A stretch of DNA of 35,256 nt from an uncultured Prevotella sp. (GCA_938028745.1 CALIZL010000086.1:1-35256); one strand, 5' to 3'. Shown: positions 1 through 9,050, numbered from the stretch's first letter. Notes: generated by a model from the sequence alone, not told the origin. Made by a program: numbers and translations.

Positions 1-143
1 GATTTTTTTCAAGCCCAAATACACCCATTTTACCCCTAAAAACCCACTTTTCGATGAACATTCTGCCCCTATCAGCCACATATTTCGTGGTTCAAGAAGG
101 GTTTGTTTATACCATCACAGCGGATATTTATACTTTTCATCTC

Positions 144-297
144 GCATTTAGCGCCCTTTCACACTGCATTTAGCACCATTTCACCTTGCATTTAGCACCA
201 AAACGCACTCCGTTTAGCACCAAAACGCACTCCATTTAGCACCAAAACACACTGCATTTTGCACCAAAACGCACTCCATTTAGCTGCAAATAGCCCC
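144..297 (+). repeat. 22-bp tandem array inside element copy 1
   Basis: Seven units of GCATTTAGCACCAAAACGCACT type follow one another with the TTTAGC core at 147, 169, 191, 213, 235, 257 and 279, an exact 22-bp period despite base changes between units. There are no spacers, so this is a direct tandem array and not a CRISPR. Confidence 0.9.
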
Positions 298-730
298 AAA
301 ATGGGTGTTAGTGGCGGTCGGTTTAAATAAAAATTCATTTTGCCGTATGCACAGGCTACCCCCTTTTTGCATCAAAACAAACCTTCGCGAGAATCGATTT
401 TTTGCGGCAAGGTGAGCGATTGGTAGACAAAAAAGCCACTTATGGTGTTAAATTTCTTACAGAAAAGCTTACAAAAGTTGGCGAATTGACAAGTGGACAA
501 GTGAACGAGTTAATCGTTCGTCTTATCGTGTTTTGGCATAAATACGTCCATTTTGACATAAGGACACAAGAAACATAAAGAAGTAGTCTTGACTTTTTCC
601 TCATTCCTGTGCCACAGGAAAGATGTTTTCAACTCGTAGAGCATGCACTGAAAGGCATCCAACAGGTTACTTTTCGAAGCATACCCACGTTTTACCACAG
701 ACAAATGCGGCAGAATTGCAGATTTTATCG

Positions 731-808
731 TATCTTTGTCCAGTACTTTGTACATGAGAGGAGTGTTTTTCTTGGTTTTTGCATCACAAAGATAATAAAC
801 TCCTCTCA
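731..808 (+). promoter_or_regulatory. Interleaved inverted repeats with a -7 box at the element's right end
   Basis: TATCTTTGT (731-739) is the exact inverse complement of ACAAAGATA (786-794), and TGAGAGGAGT (755-764) is the exact inverse complement of ACTCCTCTCA (799-808). The two pairs cross each other (A-B-A'-B'). TATCTTTG also fits the Bacteroidota -7 consensus TAnnTTTG, and its mirror image faces the other way. The arrangement recurs at 24212. It may be a promoter, a protein or recombinase site, or a pseudoknot in RNA read from upstream. Confidence 0.5.
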
Positions 809-865
809 ATTTATAGAAATATTAAAAGTCAAGGCGACTTCATTTCATTTTCAGACGAGATAGTT

Positions 866-1168
866 ATGATTTTAGTTAGATTTATTAAACTGCTTACAAT
901 ATTCATACTAACGGGATGCTCTTGCCTCCGAAGTGGTCAAGGCTGTAATATAAAGGAAATTGTAAGCGAAACCTACAATAACGACAGCATATGGACCATT
1001 CATGTTGTATTTAATGGCCGCCCCGATAAGTACCAACGTAAACAACTTGTTAAGGAGAGAATAACAAAAGAACGCCCAAATGAAGGATACAGAATTTCTG
1101 CAATGAAAGAGTACAATGGAAAGATGTATAATAACTACATTTATCAAATTATAGTAGAAAGTAAATAG
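866..1168 (+). CDS. Small lipoprotein of unknown function
   Basis: A 100-residue protein starting at ATG 866. An in-frame start further upstream exists, but 866 is preferred because it places a lipoprotein signal at the N-terminus: a basic start, a hydrophobic stretch (LLTIFIL) and the lipobox LTGC, with Cys at about residue 18. The mature part of about 80 residues is rich in Lys, Asn and Tyr, with no domain I recognise. It follows directly on the right end of element copy 1, whose TATCTTTG box at 731 may be its promoter. It ends about 40 bases before the IS630 remnant. It could be a degraded fragment of a larger lipoprotein, but the signal and the stop look intact. Confidence 0.55.
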   Translation: MILVRFIKLLTIFILTGCSCLRSGQGCNIKEIVSETYNNDSIWTIHVVFNGRPDKYQRKQLVKERITKERPNEGYRISAMKEYNGKMYNNYIYQIIVESK

Positions 1169-1169
1169 A

Positions 1170-1202
1170 TTTGGGAAATATATAAGAAGAAACGTATCTT
1201 TG
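1170..1202 (+). promoter_or_regulatory. Bacteroidota-type promoter before the transposase remnant
   Basis: TTTG (1170-1173) and TATCTTTG (1195-1202) are spaced 21 bases apart, which fits the -33/-7 pattern of the Bacteroidota primary sigma factor. The ATG at 1207 lies only four bases after the -7 box, so a transcript from here would start inside or beyond that codon. Confidence 0.45.
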
Positions 1203-1206
1203 CATC

Positions 1207-2006
1207 ATGATGTTAAACTTATCCCTAGAAGAACTCGAAACCCTTCGCAGGCTTCAGCACAGTAAAGAGTTTGAACCCTACTGGCTCCAGATTACCTGCA
1301 TACTGATGCTGGCGCATGGTCACGATGCGAAAACAATCGCCTACGACCTTGGAATAAGCCTGTCCTGCGTGTACAACTATGCCGAGACCTACAAGTCTGG
1401 TGGCATTCCTAAACTGACCAACAACCACTATAAGGGGTATTGAGGACCTCTGGATGGTTTGCAAATCGTCGCCCTAGGTGCTGAACTCCGTTGTAAGGTA
1501 TATACCGATGCCAATAGTGTTGTACTATGGATAAAGCGTTCTTTCGGCTTGTCGTACACCCCACAAGGGCCGGCAGACCTGCTCAACCGCATCGGATTCA
1601 CCTACAAGAAGACGGCGGAAGAGCCTTGTAAGGCTGGCGCACAGAAACAGGAAAAGTTGGTCGAGGAGTTGTTCAAGACACTTAGGAGCATCCCGAAACC
1701 ACCGAGATATACATCATATCCGGCAATGCCAAGTGCTATCATAACAAGGAGTTTGCCCAATGGGTGAAGGGTTTGAGGATAAGGCAAGCGTTCCTACCTC
1801 CGTACTCGCCAAACCTCAACCTCATCGAACACCTTTGGAAAAGGCTCCAGAAGAAAGCCATCAACACCAGATTTTACAGAGCGAAAGAAGAGTTCAGGCG
1901 AGCGGTGACGAATTTCTTCGAACACATCGCCGATTACAAAGAAGAGTTGAAGCCGCTTCTAGCTCTCAATTTCCGATTGGTTAATTCCAAAACCATTTCG
2001 TTGTAA
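1207..2006 (+). pseudogene. IS630-family transposase remnant (stop codon plus internal deletion)
   Basis: Translation from 1207 gives a helix-turn-helix N-terminus of IS630 type (AKTIAYDLGISLSCVYNYAE), cut by TGA at 1441-1443. The same frame continues with the second helical domain (WIKRSFGLSYTPQG, LLNRIGFTYKKT). At about 1690 the frame shifts; the next readable segment, about 1693-2006, has IYIISGNAKCYHNKE and the hallmark LPPYSPNLNLIEHLWKRL of the DDE catalytic domain. The roughly 95 residues that normally hold the first catalytic Asp are missing. Intact family members have about 340 residues. Stop codon, deletion and frameshift together mean it cannot code for an active enzyme. I could not identify terminal inverted repeats. 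Confidence 0.85.
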
Positions 2007-2044
2007 CTATAAACGTTTTTACTTAATCTTCGGAGTGTATTAGT

Positions 2045-2809
2045 ATGAAAGTAACAATTTCAAGTGTCATTCTATTGTTTTGTAGTATTTCTTTAATGGC
2101 ACAACAAGAAAAGATCAGCTTTACTTACGACAGTTTCGGATATAAAATGGCTGCTCAAAGGCGGTTTGTGGAGCTATACTCACAAGAAGCAGACAGCCTC
2201 CCCTCCTACCAGTCAACAAGTCGGCTGCCAAACAAATTCAAGACAGAGGATTTAGTTTTCATTTCTATACCCATCTTGGGGTGGAAAAACCTAACATACA
2301 GATGTGGGGATAATCTTGAACCTTTAATAGCATTTAAGCAGGATTTCTTATTTCAAGAGGTGATTGTTGTAAGGAGAGAAAAAGGTTTAAGAGTTAAAAC
2401 CTTCGAGATTTTCGATTCTTTCAATGAAGAAAACCGAAAGAAAGACAGCATAAACAATGTTCAATTTTCTTTGGTAGGAAGACCTATAATGCCGGATAGG
2501 GATGGGATAGAAAAGCGAATACATAAATACTGTTTAGAGAATCCCAATGTATTTGTTTTTATGCTCAGGGGGTTGGATGGCTATTATGCCGTTATTAAGG
2601 GAGAGTTCGTAAAGTTGGTTTTGAGAGGAGGCAAAATCAAAGGCGTGCCAGGTAGCGAATTTATTTGTAAGCACTATGGGCAAGAATTCGTTAACGATGC
2701 TATTACCGATGGCCTTAGGACTGGCTATATATACTTGGGCTGTAGCGATTGCAAAGTGCATAAGGCGGTAATGATTGAAATTGTTAAGAAGGAATGTGAA
2801 AAGCAATAA
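2045..2809 (+). CDS. Secreted protein of unknown function
   Basis: A 254-residue protein with a clear signal peptide: MKVTISS, a hydrophobic core (VILLFCSISL) and a likely signal peptidase I site after MAQ, near residue 20. The mature protein is mixed alpha/beta in composition. It contains CGDNLEPL, an internal CLENP, and near the end a CSDC pair (YLGCSDCKVHKAV) that might bind metal or form a disulfide. No family is recognised. It starts about 40 bases after the transposase remnant with no clear promoter, and is followed by a gap of more than 750 bases, so it appears to stand alone. Its A+T-richer composition and isolation beside an IS remnant suggest an accessory gene. Confidence 0.7.
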   Translation: MKVTISSVILLFCSISLMAQQEKISFTYDSFGYKMAAQRRFVELYSQEADSLPSYQSTSRLPNKFKTEDLVFISIPILGWKNLTYRCGDNLEPLIAFKQDFLFQEVIVVRREKGLRVKTFEIFDSFNEENRKKDSINNVQFSLVGRPIMPDRDGIEKRIHKYCLENPNVFVFMLRGLDGYYAVIKGEFVKLVLRGGKIKGVPGSEFICKHYGQEFVNDAITDGLRTGYIYLGCSDCKVHKAVMIEIVKKECEKQ

Positions 2810-3582
2810 TTATGGAGTTGTCTTGACCTTGCCTTTTACCTTTTCAGCTGAATTAGTGCGAGAGACATTAAATACCGCACAGAAAACAAGCATAATGAGC
2901 ACTACATATTATACACACTCTATCGGTTCATTAAACCGCTTGTCAATTATTCTTGTCTGTTTCCATCGCCTTCTGTTTGCCTTTCGACTTGGGCTTGAAT
3001 GTCGACAGCCTCCCCTGCACTCCCCCTTACTTAGTACCCCGCAACTAAAAGCCAAAAATATTTACCTAACATTCGGTATTGCGAAAGTTGCAATTTATTA
3101 AGACCTTTGCAAAGATTTTTTAATACAGTGCAATTCAACAGCTGTTAACGCAAAAGGAATATCAGCACAAGTGCCTATCGCCGTTCGAAAGAAGACAACG
3201 GTAACTTTCGTTCCACCGCAAATTCAGGGAAGGCAGTGCGGGCCTTTACGAACAGCACATGGTGCACACTCCTTAATATCAATAAGGTGGTTTTCAGAAA
3301 AAGGCAGTGCCTAGTGCAAACCCGCATAAGGTTTTGGAGCGACATGTCAAAGCCACCTTGGCAACCGAACGACGAACATCATCAGCCAGATAAGCGGGCA
3401 AAGGCACGCACGCGCCGCCTTGTTCTCGCTTTTGCAGGATAGCACCGCCACGTTCAAGGGTTGCCGTTTACAAGCCAAAACACATCTACTCAAAGAAACG
3501 GGGGTAGACCTTAGAAACCCCTCTAACGAGGTTATACCACATTAACAGGGAAACTATAACATTCCCTATATCAGGAACTAAA
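2810..3582 (+). other. Gene-free gap and leader of the TonB receptor operon
   Basis: No supported gene. GACCTTTGCA at 3103-3112 resembles a weak Bacteroidota -7 region, which would give the downstream operon a leader of about 460 nt. A small inverted repeat, AGGGAA/TTCCCT, lies at about 3548-3567 close to the start codon. The stretch from 3499 (GGGGGTAGACCTTAGA, then GAGGTTATACC and AGGGAAA) superficially recalls a TPP riboswitch but lacks the invariant bases. Confidence 0.4.
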
Positions 3583-6015
3583 ATGAAGATAAACGAGAAA
3601 AATGAAAAGTGCGCAGACACTTCCGCAAGCATAGCCGGGCATGCCACGCTATGCCTGGCACTGCTGTTGTGCTTAGGAGGAAGGCCACAAGGGGCATTTG
3701 GAAGTCCAAAGCCAGGTGCAGAGGTGCACGTCAACGCAGAAGAAACCACACAAACCGTGGTGGTGAAGAGCGAAAGTACAGGCGAACCCATTGCGGGAGC
3801 CGTGGTGAGATGCGACGCCGCCGCTGCACCTGCCGTAACAGACATTAACGGACTATGCCGGCTGCAACTGAAAGGCAAGACCGAAAAGGTCAAGATAGAG
3901 GTGTCGTCGGTGGGTTACAAACGCCTTACGCAAACCATTACGCCCACCCCTAAGCAAACGCTGACGCTGAAAATGGTCGACGATGCCAAGATGATTGGCA
4001 ATGTGGAGGTGACGGCACAGAAACGACATACCACACAATTGCAACAAACGAGCACCATCGGCAGCGACGCTTTGGAGAAAGGTGGAGCCACATCGTTGGC
4101 CAAACTGCTGGAAACGGTGCCTGGCGTAAGCTCGATCAGCACCGGAAACACCATCGCCAAACCCGTAATTCAGGGCATGCACAGCAGTAGGATATTGCTG
4201 ATGAACAACGGCGTGAGGCTGGAAAGCCAGAGTTGGGGCGCCGACCACGCACCCGAATTAGACTACACGGGGTCGAGCATGGTTGAAGTTGTGAAGGGAG
4301 CAGAATGCATACGCTATGGTTTCGGTGCCATGGGCGGCGTGGTATTGCTCAACGATGCACCACTGCCTTGGGGCAACAAGCGGGTGACAACCAAGGGAAA
4401 CGTGAACATGGGGTACGACACCAATGCCAGAGGGGCAAGCGGAAGTGCAACCGTAGAGGCGGGTTACGGCCCGTGGGGAGCGCGTGTGCACGGCATGTAC
4501 ACCAAAGGCGGCGACTACCGCACGGCCGACTACCGCCTGAACAACACGGGATACAACACCATCAGCCTGTCGGGCATGGTGGGGTTTGAGGGAAAACACA
4601 TAACGGCCACACTCTTCTCCAGCATTTATTATCAGCGTAGCGGCATCTACTATGCCAGTAAAGTGAGCGACCTGGACCAGCTGGTGAAACGATTTGAGTA
4701 TGGCCGGCCCGACCCACAGACCATCCAACCCTTCTCGTACGAGATAAAACCGCCCTTCCAACAGTCGCAGCATGTCACCCTGAAAGGCGAAGTGAAATGG
4801 CGGCTCAACCCAAGCCATCAGATTGATTTCACCCTCTCGTTCCAAGAAAACCTGCGCCAGGAGTTTGAAAACCGCAAGAAAGCACAGTGGAGCTGGATAC
4901 CCGTGCAAGACCTCATCCTTAAAACCTACAAGGCAGACGTGCTCTGGCATGCCAAGTGGAAGTTGTGGAAGATGACCACCGACGCAGGCCTTTCCAACAC
5001 TTACCAAACCAACTACAACTACCCAGGGACAAAACAGCCGGCCTTCGTGCCCAACTTCGCCGCCCTTTCGATGGGAGGCTACTTCCTGCACAAGGCCGAA
5101 TGGGGACGGTTGCAAATGGCGCTGGGCATGCGTTACGACTTCCGCGTGATGTCGGTTAACGGCTACACCAGCCTGAGCAACTACACCTACTACGACGACT
5201 TTAAGCTTTACAGCAACTTCACGGCCAGCCTTGCAGGCCATTACCAGATAGACGACAACTGGGACGTAAGGGCAAACATCGGATGGTCGTGGCGTCCGCC
5301 AGACATCAATGAGCTTTATGCCATCGGCCTGCAAGAAGGCTCGTACTGGGTGGTGGGCAACAGACACCTGGCCAGCGAGCGCGGTTACAAGTCGGTTGTG
5401 GGTGCACGATACCGCAACACATGGCTCAACGTAGAGCCCAGTTTCTTCTACCAACGCATCAACAGCTACATATACGACCACATCGGAACGGGCAAAAACC
5501 GCTTTCACAATCATCCCAGCGGTAAGTATCCCAAGTTTATTTACGACCAAGACGACGTGCGGCTCATGGGCGGCGACATAGAAGCCACGGCCAAACCCAT
5601 CGAAGGCCTATCGCTCGTGGCAAAGGGCGAGTGGATGTTTGCACGCAACATCACCCGCGACGACTGGCTGCCCTTCATGCCCTCAGACCGCTATGGGCTC
5701 TCGGCCACCTACACGCACGCCATAGACAAACGTGGGAAATGGCGCGGAACGGTGTCGCTCTCGGGCATATACGTAACCAAACAAACACGGTTCGACCCCG
5801 ACAAAGACCTTGTAAGCGACTCGCCCGACCCCTACTTCCTGCTCAACGGCACAGCCGAAGTGGCCTTGCGCATGCCCCAACACCGCGAGCTGAAACTCAT
5901 GCTCGTGGGCGACAACATCCTGAACAACCTTTATAAGGAGTACACCGACCGATTTAGGTACTACGCGCACGAACGTGGAGCCAACTTCTCCATCAGGACA
6001 CTCTTTAAATTTTAA
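3583..6015 (+). CDS. TonB-dependent outer-membrane receptor, probably metal-type
   Basis: An 810-residue outer-membrane transporter powered by TonB. A signal peptide (hydrophobic residues about 20-40) is followed by a carboxypeptidase-regulatory-like domain (about 57-138), a segment VEVTAQ (141-146), a plug domain (about 150-262) and a beta-barrel ending in an aromatic C-terminus (TLFKF). The plug carries IQGMHSSRILLMNNGVR (196-212) and SWGADHAPELD (217-227), which resemble the plug of zinc/heme-type receptors such as ZnuD and HmuR rather than SusC. It is 1178 versus 810 residues when compared with the SusC in this window, so it belongs to the shorter siderophore/metal class. It is the first of four genes spaced 42-68 bases apart; the three partners are lipoproteins. 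The ligand is inferred, not shown. Confidence 0.9.
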   Translation: MKINEKNEKCADTSASIAGHATLCLALLLCLGGRPQGAFGSPKPGAEVHVNAEETTQTVVVKSESTGEPIAGAVVRCDAAAAPAVTDINGLCRLQLKGKTEKVKIEVSSVGYKRLTQTITPTPKQTLTLKMVDDAKMIGNVEVTAQKRHTTQLQQTSTIGSDALEKGGATSLAKLLETVPGVSSISTGNTIAKPVIQGMHSSRILLMNNGVRLESQSWGADHAPELDYTGSSMVEVVKGAECIRYGFGAMGGVVLLNDAPLPWGNKRVTTKGNVNMGYDTNARGASGSATVEAGYGPWGARVHGMYTKGGDYRTADYRLNNTGYNTISLSGMVGFEGKHITATLFSSIYYQRSGIYYASKVSDLDQLVKRFEYGRPDPQTIQPFSYEIKPPFQQSQHVTLKGEVKWRLNPSHQIDFTLSFQENLRQEFENRKKAQWSWIPVQDLILKTYKADVLWHAKWKLWKMTTDAGLSNTYQTNYNYPGTKQPAFVPNFAALSMGGYFLHKAEWGRLQMALGMRYDFRVMSVNGYTSLSNYTYYDDFKLYSNFTASLAGHYQIDDNWDVRANIGWSWRPPDINELYAIGLQEGSYWVVGNRHLASERGYKSVVGARYRNTWLNVEPSFFYQRINSYIYDHIGTGKNRFHNHPSGKYPKFIYDQDDVRLMGGDIEATAKPIEGLSLVAKGEWMFARNITRDDWLPFMPSDRYGLSATYTHAIDKRGKWRGTVSLSGIYVTKQTRFDPDKDLVSDSPDPYFLLNGTAEVALRMPQHRELKLMLVGDNILNNLYKEYTDRFRYYAHERGANFSIRTLFKF

Positions 6016-6057
6016 TCCCTAACGTTCTCCATATAACGCAACAAAAGCGACAACATC

Positions 6058-7512
6058 ATGCAACGCATACACCTTAAAACAGCGGCAATGGCCATTGCCC
6101 TTTCGGCCCTTTCGGCAAGCTGCACCAACGAACAAGTGGACGATTTCTTCAAGAAAATCGTGCAAGCGCCCCCTTCGTCCATCGAACGCGACGTAAAGGG
6201 GCACGACCAAATATACAGCGTACACGCCATCCTGCGAATGGGATACAAGGGCGGACTTATCGGCGTGGGCCCCAATGGCGACGATTCCGTTAGGGTTTAC
6301 AACACCTATCACGTGGCTGCCGACACCACCGTGATACCCATAACGCAAGAAATAGACATCGCCAAAGACGACAATGGCGAAATGACCGTCACCACGCAAC
6401 GCCGCCAGTTCGACGTGGTGGCATCGCCAGACATCTATTATGGACTGGAACTGAAATACTACGACCAAAACGGAATGCTCATCAACCACCAGTTTTCCAC
6501 CTATCCCTTCACCAAAGACAAGGAAGGCGTAAGCGTTCCCGACGAGAACAGCTCCACCCTCATGATGCACCAACACTTCTTCGGCATAGGCAACACCACG
6601 CTAGGAGGTGAAACAAAAGAGACCGACAAGGCCGAAACGCCCGACCAACAGGGACTGCAGCTGGCCTATCCGCGCTCGTTGGACGAACCCGCCACCTACA
6701 TAGACCGCTACACTTTCAGGCAAAACGGCGGCCAACCTGTGCCGGCCACCAAGTTTTCGGCCACAAATGTCTTTGCACCCAGCGGTTTCGAATACGGAAA
6801 GAACAATGTGCCATACAGCTCCGAGTTGGCTTGGAAAGCCATAGAACGCTCTGGAAAGCCCGAAGCCACACAGCCCTACACGGCATCCGACGGTAAAACC
6901 TATAACCTATATCGGGTGATGGACATGATGGAACTCAACAAAATAACGCCCGAAGTGTTCACCTACGAATATCGGGACACCGACCCCGTGGAGGAAGAAC
7001 TGGGAAAACTCTTCGTAGACTCGTACAACGACGACTTCATCGACCCCGACACTGATGCCCCAAGACAACGCTATGGCGAAACCGTGGGGTTGCTCAGGCA
7101 GGCACGGAGCCTAGATGCAGGCGCGCCACTAGACAGGCTGGGCTTCAAGGGCGTGCTGCAATTCAAGCAAGCCCACATCTGTTTCTCGCTACAAGTGAAA
7201 ATCTGCAACATCCTCAACAAAGGTCAGCAGCATGTGGGCGAGCCCGAGAAACCGGCCAAATACGTGAATACGGCCAACAGCGAGAATGGTTACCTGTGGG
7301 ACTTCAACCAAATACAATCGGGCTGGGACAGTTTCGACATCGACTATCCCCTACCCGTGCGCGTCATCGCCGACGTGAAAGACGGTCAAGCCAAATGCGT
7401 TCAAGATGCCAAACGTTTCTATCCCTCGGCAGATGCGGCGCAACTATGGCTCCTCTTCACACAACCCGCCACCTTCTTCTACAAACACCGCAAAAGCGTG
7501 GTGGCGATGTAA
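6058..7512 (+). CDS. Operon lipoprotein A, paralogue of the next gene
   Basis: A 484-residue putative lipoprotein: hydrophobic signal, then SASC with Cys at residue 22, followed by TNEQVDD. It starts 42 bases after the receptor gene. No named family is recognised. It is related to the next protein: YYGLELKYYDQNGML here matches RWGLCLYFFDKEGKL there, PEVFTYEYRDT matches PKIFEYTYRDT, and LGFKGVLQF matches VGLKGHFNF, in the same order. It has several His clusters (for example MMHQHFF near residue 170). A surface-exposed ligand-capture role for the TonB receptor is an inference from position. It could equally be a structural partner of the receptor. Confidence 0.75.
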   Translation: MQRIHLKTAAMAIALSALSASCTNEQVDDFFKKIVQAPPSSIERDVKGHDQIYSVHAILRMGYKGGLIGVGPNGDDSVRVYNTYHVAADTTVIPITQEIDIAKDDNGEMTVTTQRRQFDVVASPDIYYGLELKYYDQNGMLINHQFSTYPFTKDKEGVSVPDENSSTLMMHQHFFGIGNTTLGGETKETDKAETPDQQGLQLAYPRSLDEPATYIDRYTFRQNGGQPVPATKFSATNVFAPSGFEYGKNNVPYSSELAWKAIERSGKPEATQPYTASDGKTYNLYRVMDMMELNKITPEVFTYEYRDTDPVEEELGKLFVDSYNDDFIDPDTDAPRQRYGETVGLLRQARSLDAGAPLDRLGFKGVLQFKQAHICFSLQVKICNILNKGQQHVGEPEKPAKYVNTANSENGYLWDFNQIQSGWDSFDIDYPLPVRVIADVKDGQAKCVQDAKRFYPSADAAQLWLLFTQPATFFYKHRKSVVAM

Positions 7513-7580
7513 CGGGTGCACACACACTGCACAGACCTATCCAACAGGTACACCCTGCAATTCAGAAAAGAAACAAAGAC

Positions 7581-9050
7581 ATGGATAAAACAAACCAACC
7601 AAGCAATGCCAATAAGGCAAATTCGCACAGAAACGGTGCCGCATGGCGCGCGCGAACCATCGTCACAATGCTCGCAGTTGCCACAACGCTCGTCTTCACC
7701 TCCTGCGACGATTTCATCTTCGGCAACGTAAACATCAACTACAACGACAATCCGTTGGAGGCAAAACCCATACCGCACAGCGGAGCCGACAAGTATGTAG
7801 ACAGCCTGAAGAAGATACGCACCACCCAACCTATGGCCAACCCCGACCCCAATGGGGCATTCGCCAACTGGGCTACGTGCCTGGCCATGTTTAAAGAAGG
7901 GCACTCGCACGGCGACGGTATGATGCACGGCAACTTTGTTTACCACAACGCACCGTGGCGACAAGAGCAGTTTGCCATCATACACAACGGCACCGACAAA
8001 TGGCCTAGCGTACAAGTGCAACGCCAAAGCACCGTTACCTACCTCGAACAATATGCGGGAAAACAAGGTCCCGACTATATCCGCATCATCGGCGGAAAGC
8101 TAAAACGTTGGGGGTTGTGCCTCTATTTCTTCGACAAGGAAGGCAAACTCATGAACGACGACATACTGAACCACTCGGACGAATACCAAATTTTCTTCAC
8201 CGTAAGCGATGTCGACGACAAAGGAAACCCCTACGAAGTGACCGACTGCCGAGGCACTTGGCATCCCAACAAAAACAAGTTCGGCGAATGGAAAAAAGGC
8301 GGAACGGTAGACAGCACGCCAGTTCCGTCGCCTTTCTTCGCCGACAAAACCACGTGGAAACAACGTGCCGACGCAACACCCAAAATATTCGAATACACCT
8401 ATCGCGACACGTGGATACACGATGCAATGGGCGACGGCGCGCGAGAGCTGTTCAACCAAAGGCTGCTACCACCACTTACGCGCAAAGATGCCGACTGGGC
8501 CGTGGCCCCATACGACCAAGACCGCGTGGGACTTAAAGGCCATTTCAACTTCGACCTCGACGCCGACGAAAACGACAAGCTGCACAGCGAATGGCCGTTC
8601 GAGATAACCAAACGTACCGACCCCGCCACAGGAGAGGCCGGCAAATACACTCGCCCATCCTACTTGCTGCCCAAGTTCTACCTCTCGGTAAGGGTTATGA
8701 AATGCCCCAAGGGTAAGAAAGCACTCATACCACGCGACGAATACCTCAAACGCCATTCCACTTACGAGTTCATCAGCAAGCTTATCTGCGCCGACTGGTT
8801 CAATCCCGACGAGCCTAAGGAATACGGTGCCGACTCGCAGTGGCAAGAGGTGATACGCTTCAACATACCCATCAAGGTTTATTGCAGTAGTTTCGACACC
8901 GACCCAACGGCCATCGACCCCAACGACCCCTTTTATTATTACCTGGGATTGGAAATAGGACTGTCGCCCGCCGATGCGCTGGAAGCATCGCAAAACCTGC
9001 AAACCCACGGCGTGGGAGGCGGATCGGGATTTGGCAACTGGTTCCTCTAA
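7581..9050 (+). CDS. Operon lipoprotein B, His-rich, paralogue of lipoprotein A
   Basis: About 489 residues from ATG 7581. The reading frame is open further upstream but overlaps lipoprotein A out of frame; ATG 7581 is chosen because it gives an N-terminus ending in the hydrophobic run TIVTMLAVATTLVFTSC (Cys about 42) followed by acidic residues, as in surface-exported Bacteroidota lipoproteins. Residues about 107-121 read GHSHGDGMMHGNFVYH, a dense His cluster suited to metal binding. The rest parallels lipoprotein A (GLCLYFFDKEGKL, FEYTYRDT, VGLKGHFNFDL, FYLSVRVMKC). It ends in a Gly-rich tail. Function is inferred from context: capture of a ligand, perhaps a metal or metal complex, for the receptor at 3583. 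Confidence 0.75.
   Translation: MDKTNQPSNANKANSHRNGAAWRARTIVTMLAVATTLVFTSCDDFIFGNVNINYNDNPLEAKPIPHSGADKYVDSLKKIRTTQPMANPDPNGAFANWATCLAMFKEGHSHGDGMMHGNFVYHNAPWRQEQFAIIHNGTDKWPSVQVQRQSTVTYLEQYAGKQGPDYIRIIGGKLKRWGLCLYFFDKEGKLMNDDILNHSDEYQIFFTVSDVDDKGNPYEVTDCRGTWHPNKNKFGEWKKGGTVDSTPVPSPFFADKTTWKQRADATPKIFEYTYRDTWIHDAMGDGARELFNQRLLPPLTRKDADWAVAPYDQDRVGLKGHFNFDLDADENDKLHSEWPFEITKRTDPATGEAGKYTRPSYLLPKFYLSVRVMKCPKGKKALIPRDEYLKRHSTYEFISKLICADWFNPDEPKEYGADSQWQEVIRFNIPIKVYCSSFDTDPTAIDPNDPFYYYLGLEIGLSPADALEASQNLQTHGVGGGSGFGNWFL

Larger units (their letters stand above)
1..835 (+). repeat. Dispersed noncoding element, copy 1 (left end cut by window)
   Basis: This stretch matches, in the same order, sequence at 23499-24390 (same orientation) and 10870-11533 (opposite orientation). 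Shared landmarks are a block around GCGGATATTTAT (119-130), a 22-bp tandem array (144-297), the block CTTCGCGAGAATCGATTTTT (383-402), and a right end with GTATCTTTG and ATAATAAACTCCTCTCA (730-808). Compared with the third copy it carries about 205 extra bases (roughly 473-682), which hold an 8+1+8 palindrome at 604-620. No convincing gene lies inside. The right end has a TATCTTTG box (731-738) that could drive the lipoprotein at 866. What the element does is unknown. Confidence 0.8.

Noticed and set aside
144..297. 22-bp arrays as CRISPR
   Set aside because: Units abut directly with no unique spacers, and no cas genes are present.
510..809. 99-residue ORF on the - strand
   Set aside because: It runs across the repeat element and its inverted-repeat end, has no signal or domain, and the corresponding region of copy 3 does not keep it.
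1441..1443. Possible stop-codon readthrough in the transposase
   Set aside because: The same gene also has a large internal deletion of the catalytic region and a frameshift, so simple decay explains the stop.
2775..3101. ORF overlapping the end of the secreted protein gene
   Set aside because: It overlaps the real gene out of frame, has no convincing start or domain, and has low-complexity content.
3236..3442. 68-residue ORF before the receptor gene
   Set aside because: It is Arg-rich chance coding with no start signal or recognisable motif; more likely part of the leader.
3499..3560. Resemblance of the TonB receptor leader to a TPP riboswitch
   Set aside because: GGGGGT, CTTAGA, GGTTATACC and AGGGAAA occur in a suggestive order, but the invariant CTGAGA and CCTGAT parts are altered or missing and the operon has no thiamine genes. 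A covariance search with the TPP model (RF00059) would decide.
4258..5550. Long 430-codon ORF opposite the TonB receptor gene
   Set aside because: It is the complement of an unmistakable receptor gene; long antisense frames arise from its codon usage.
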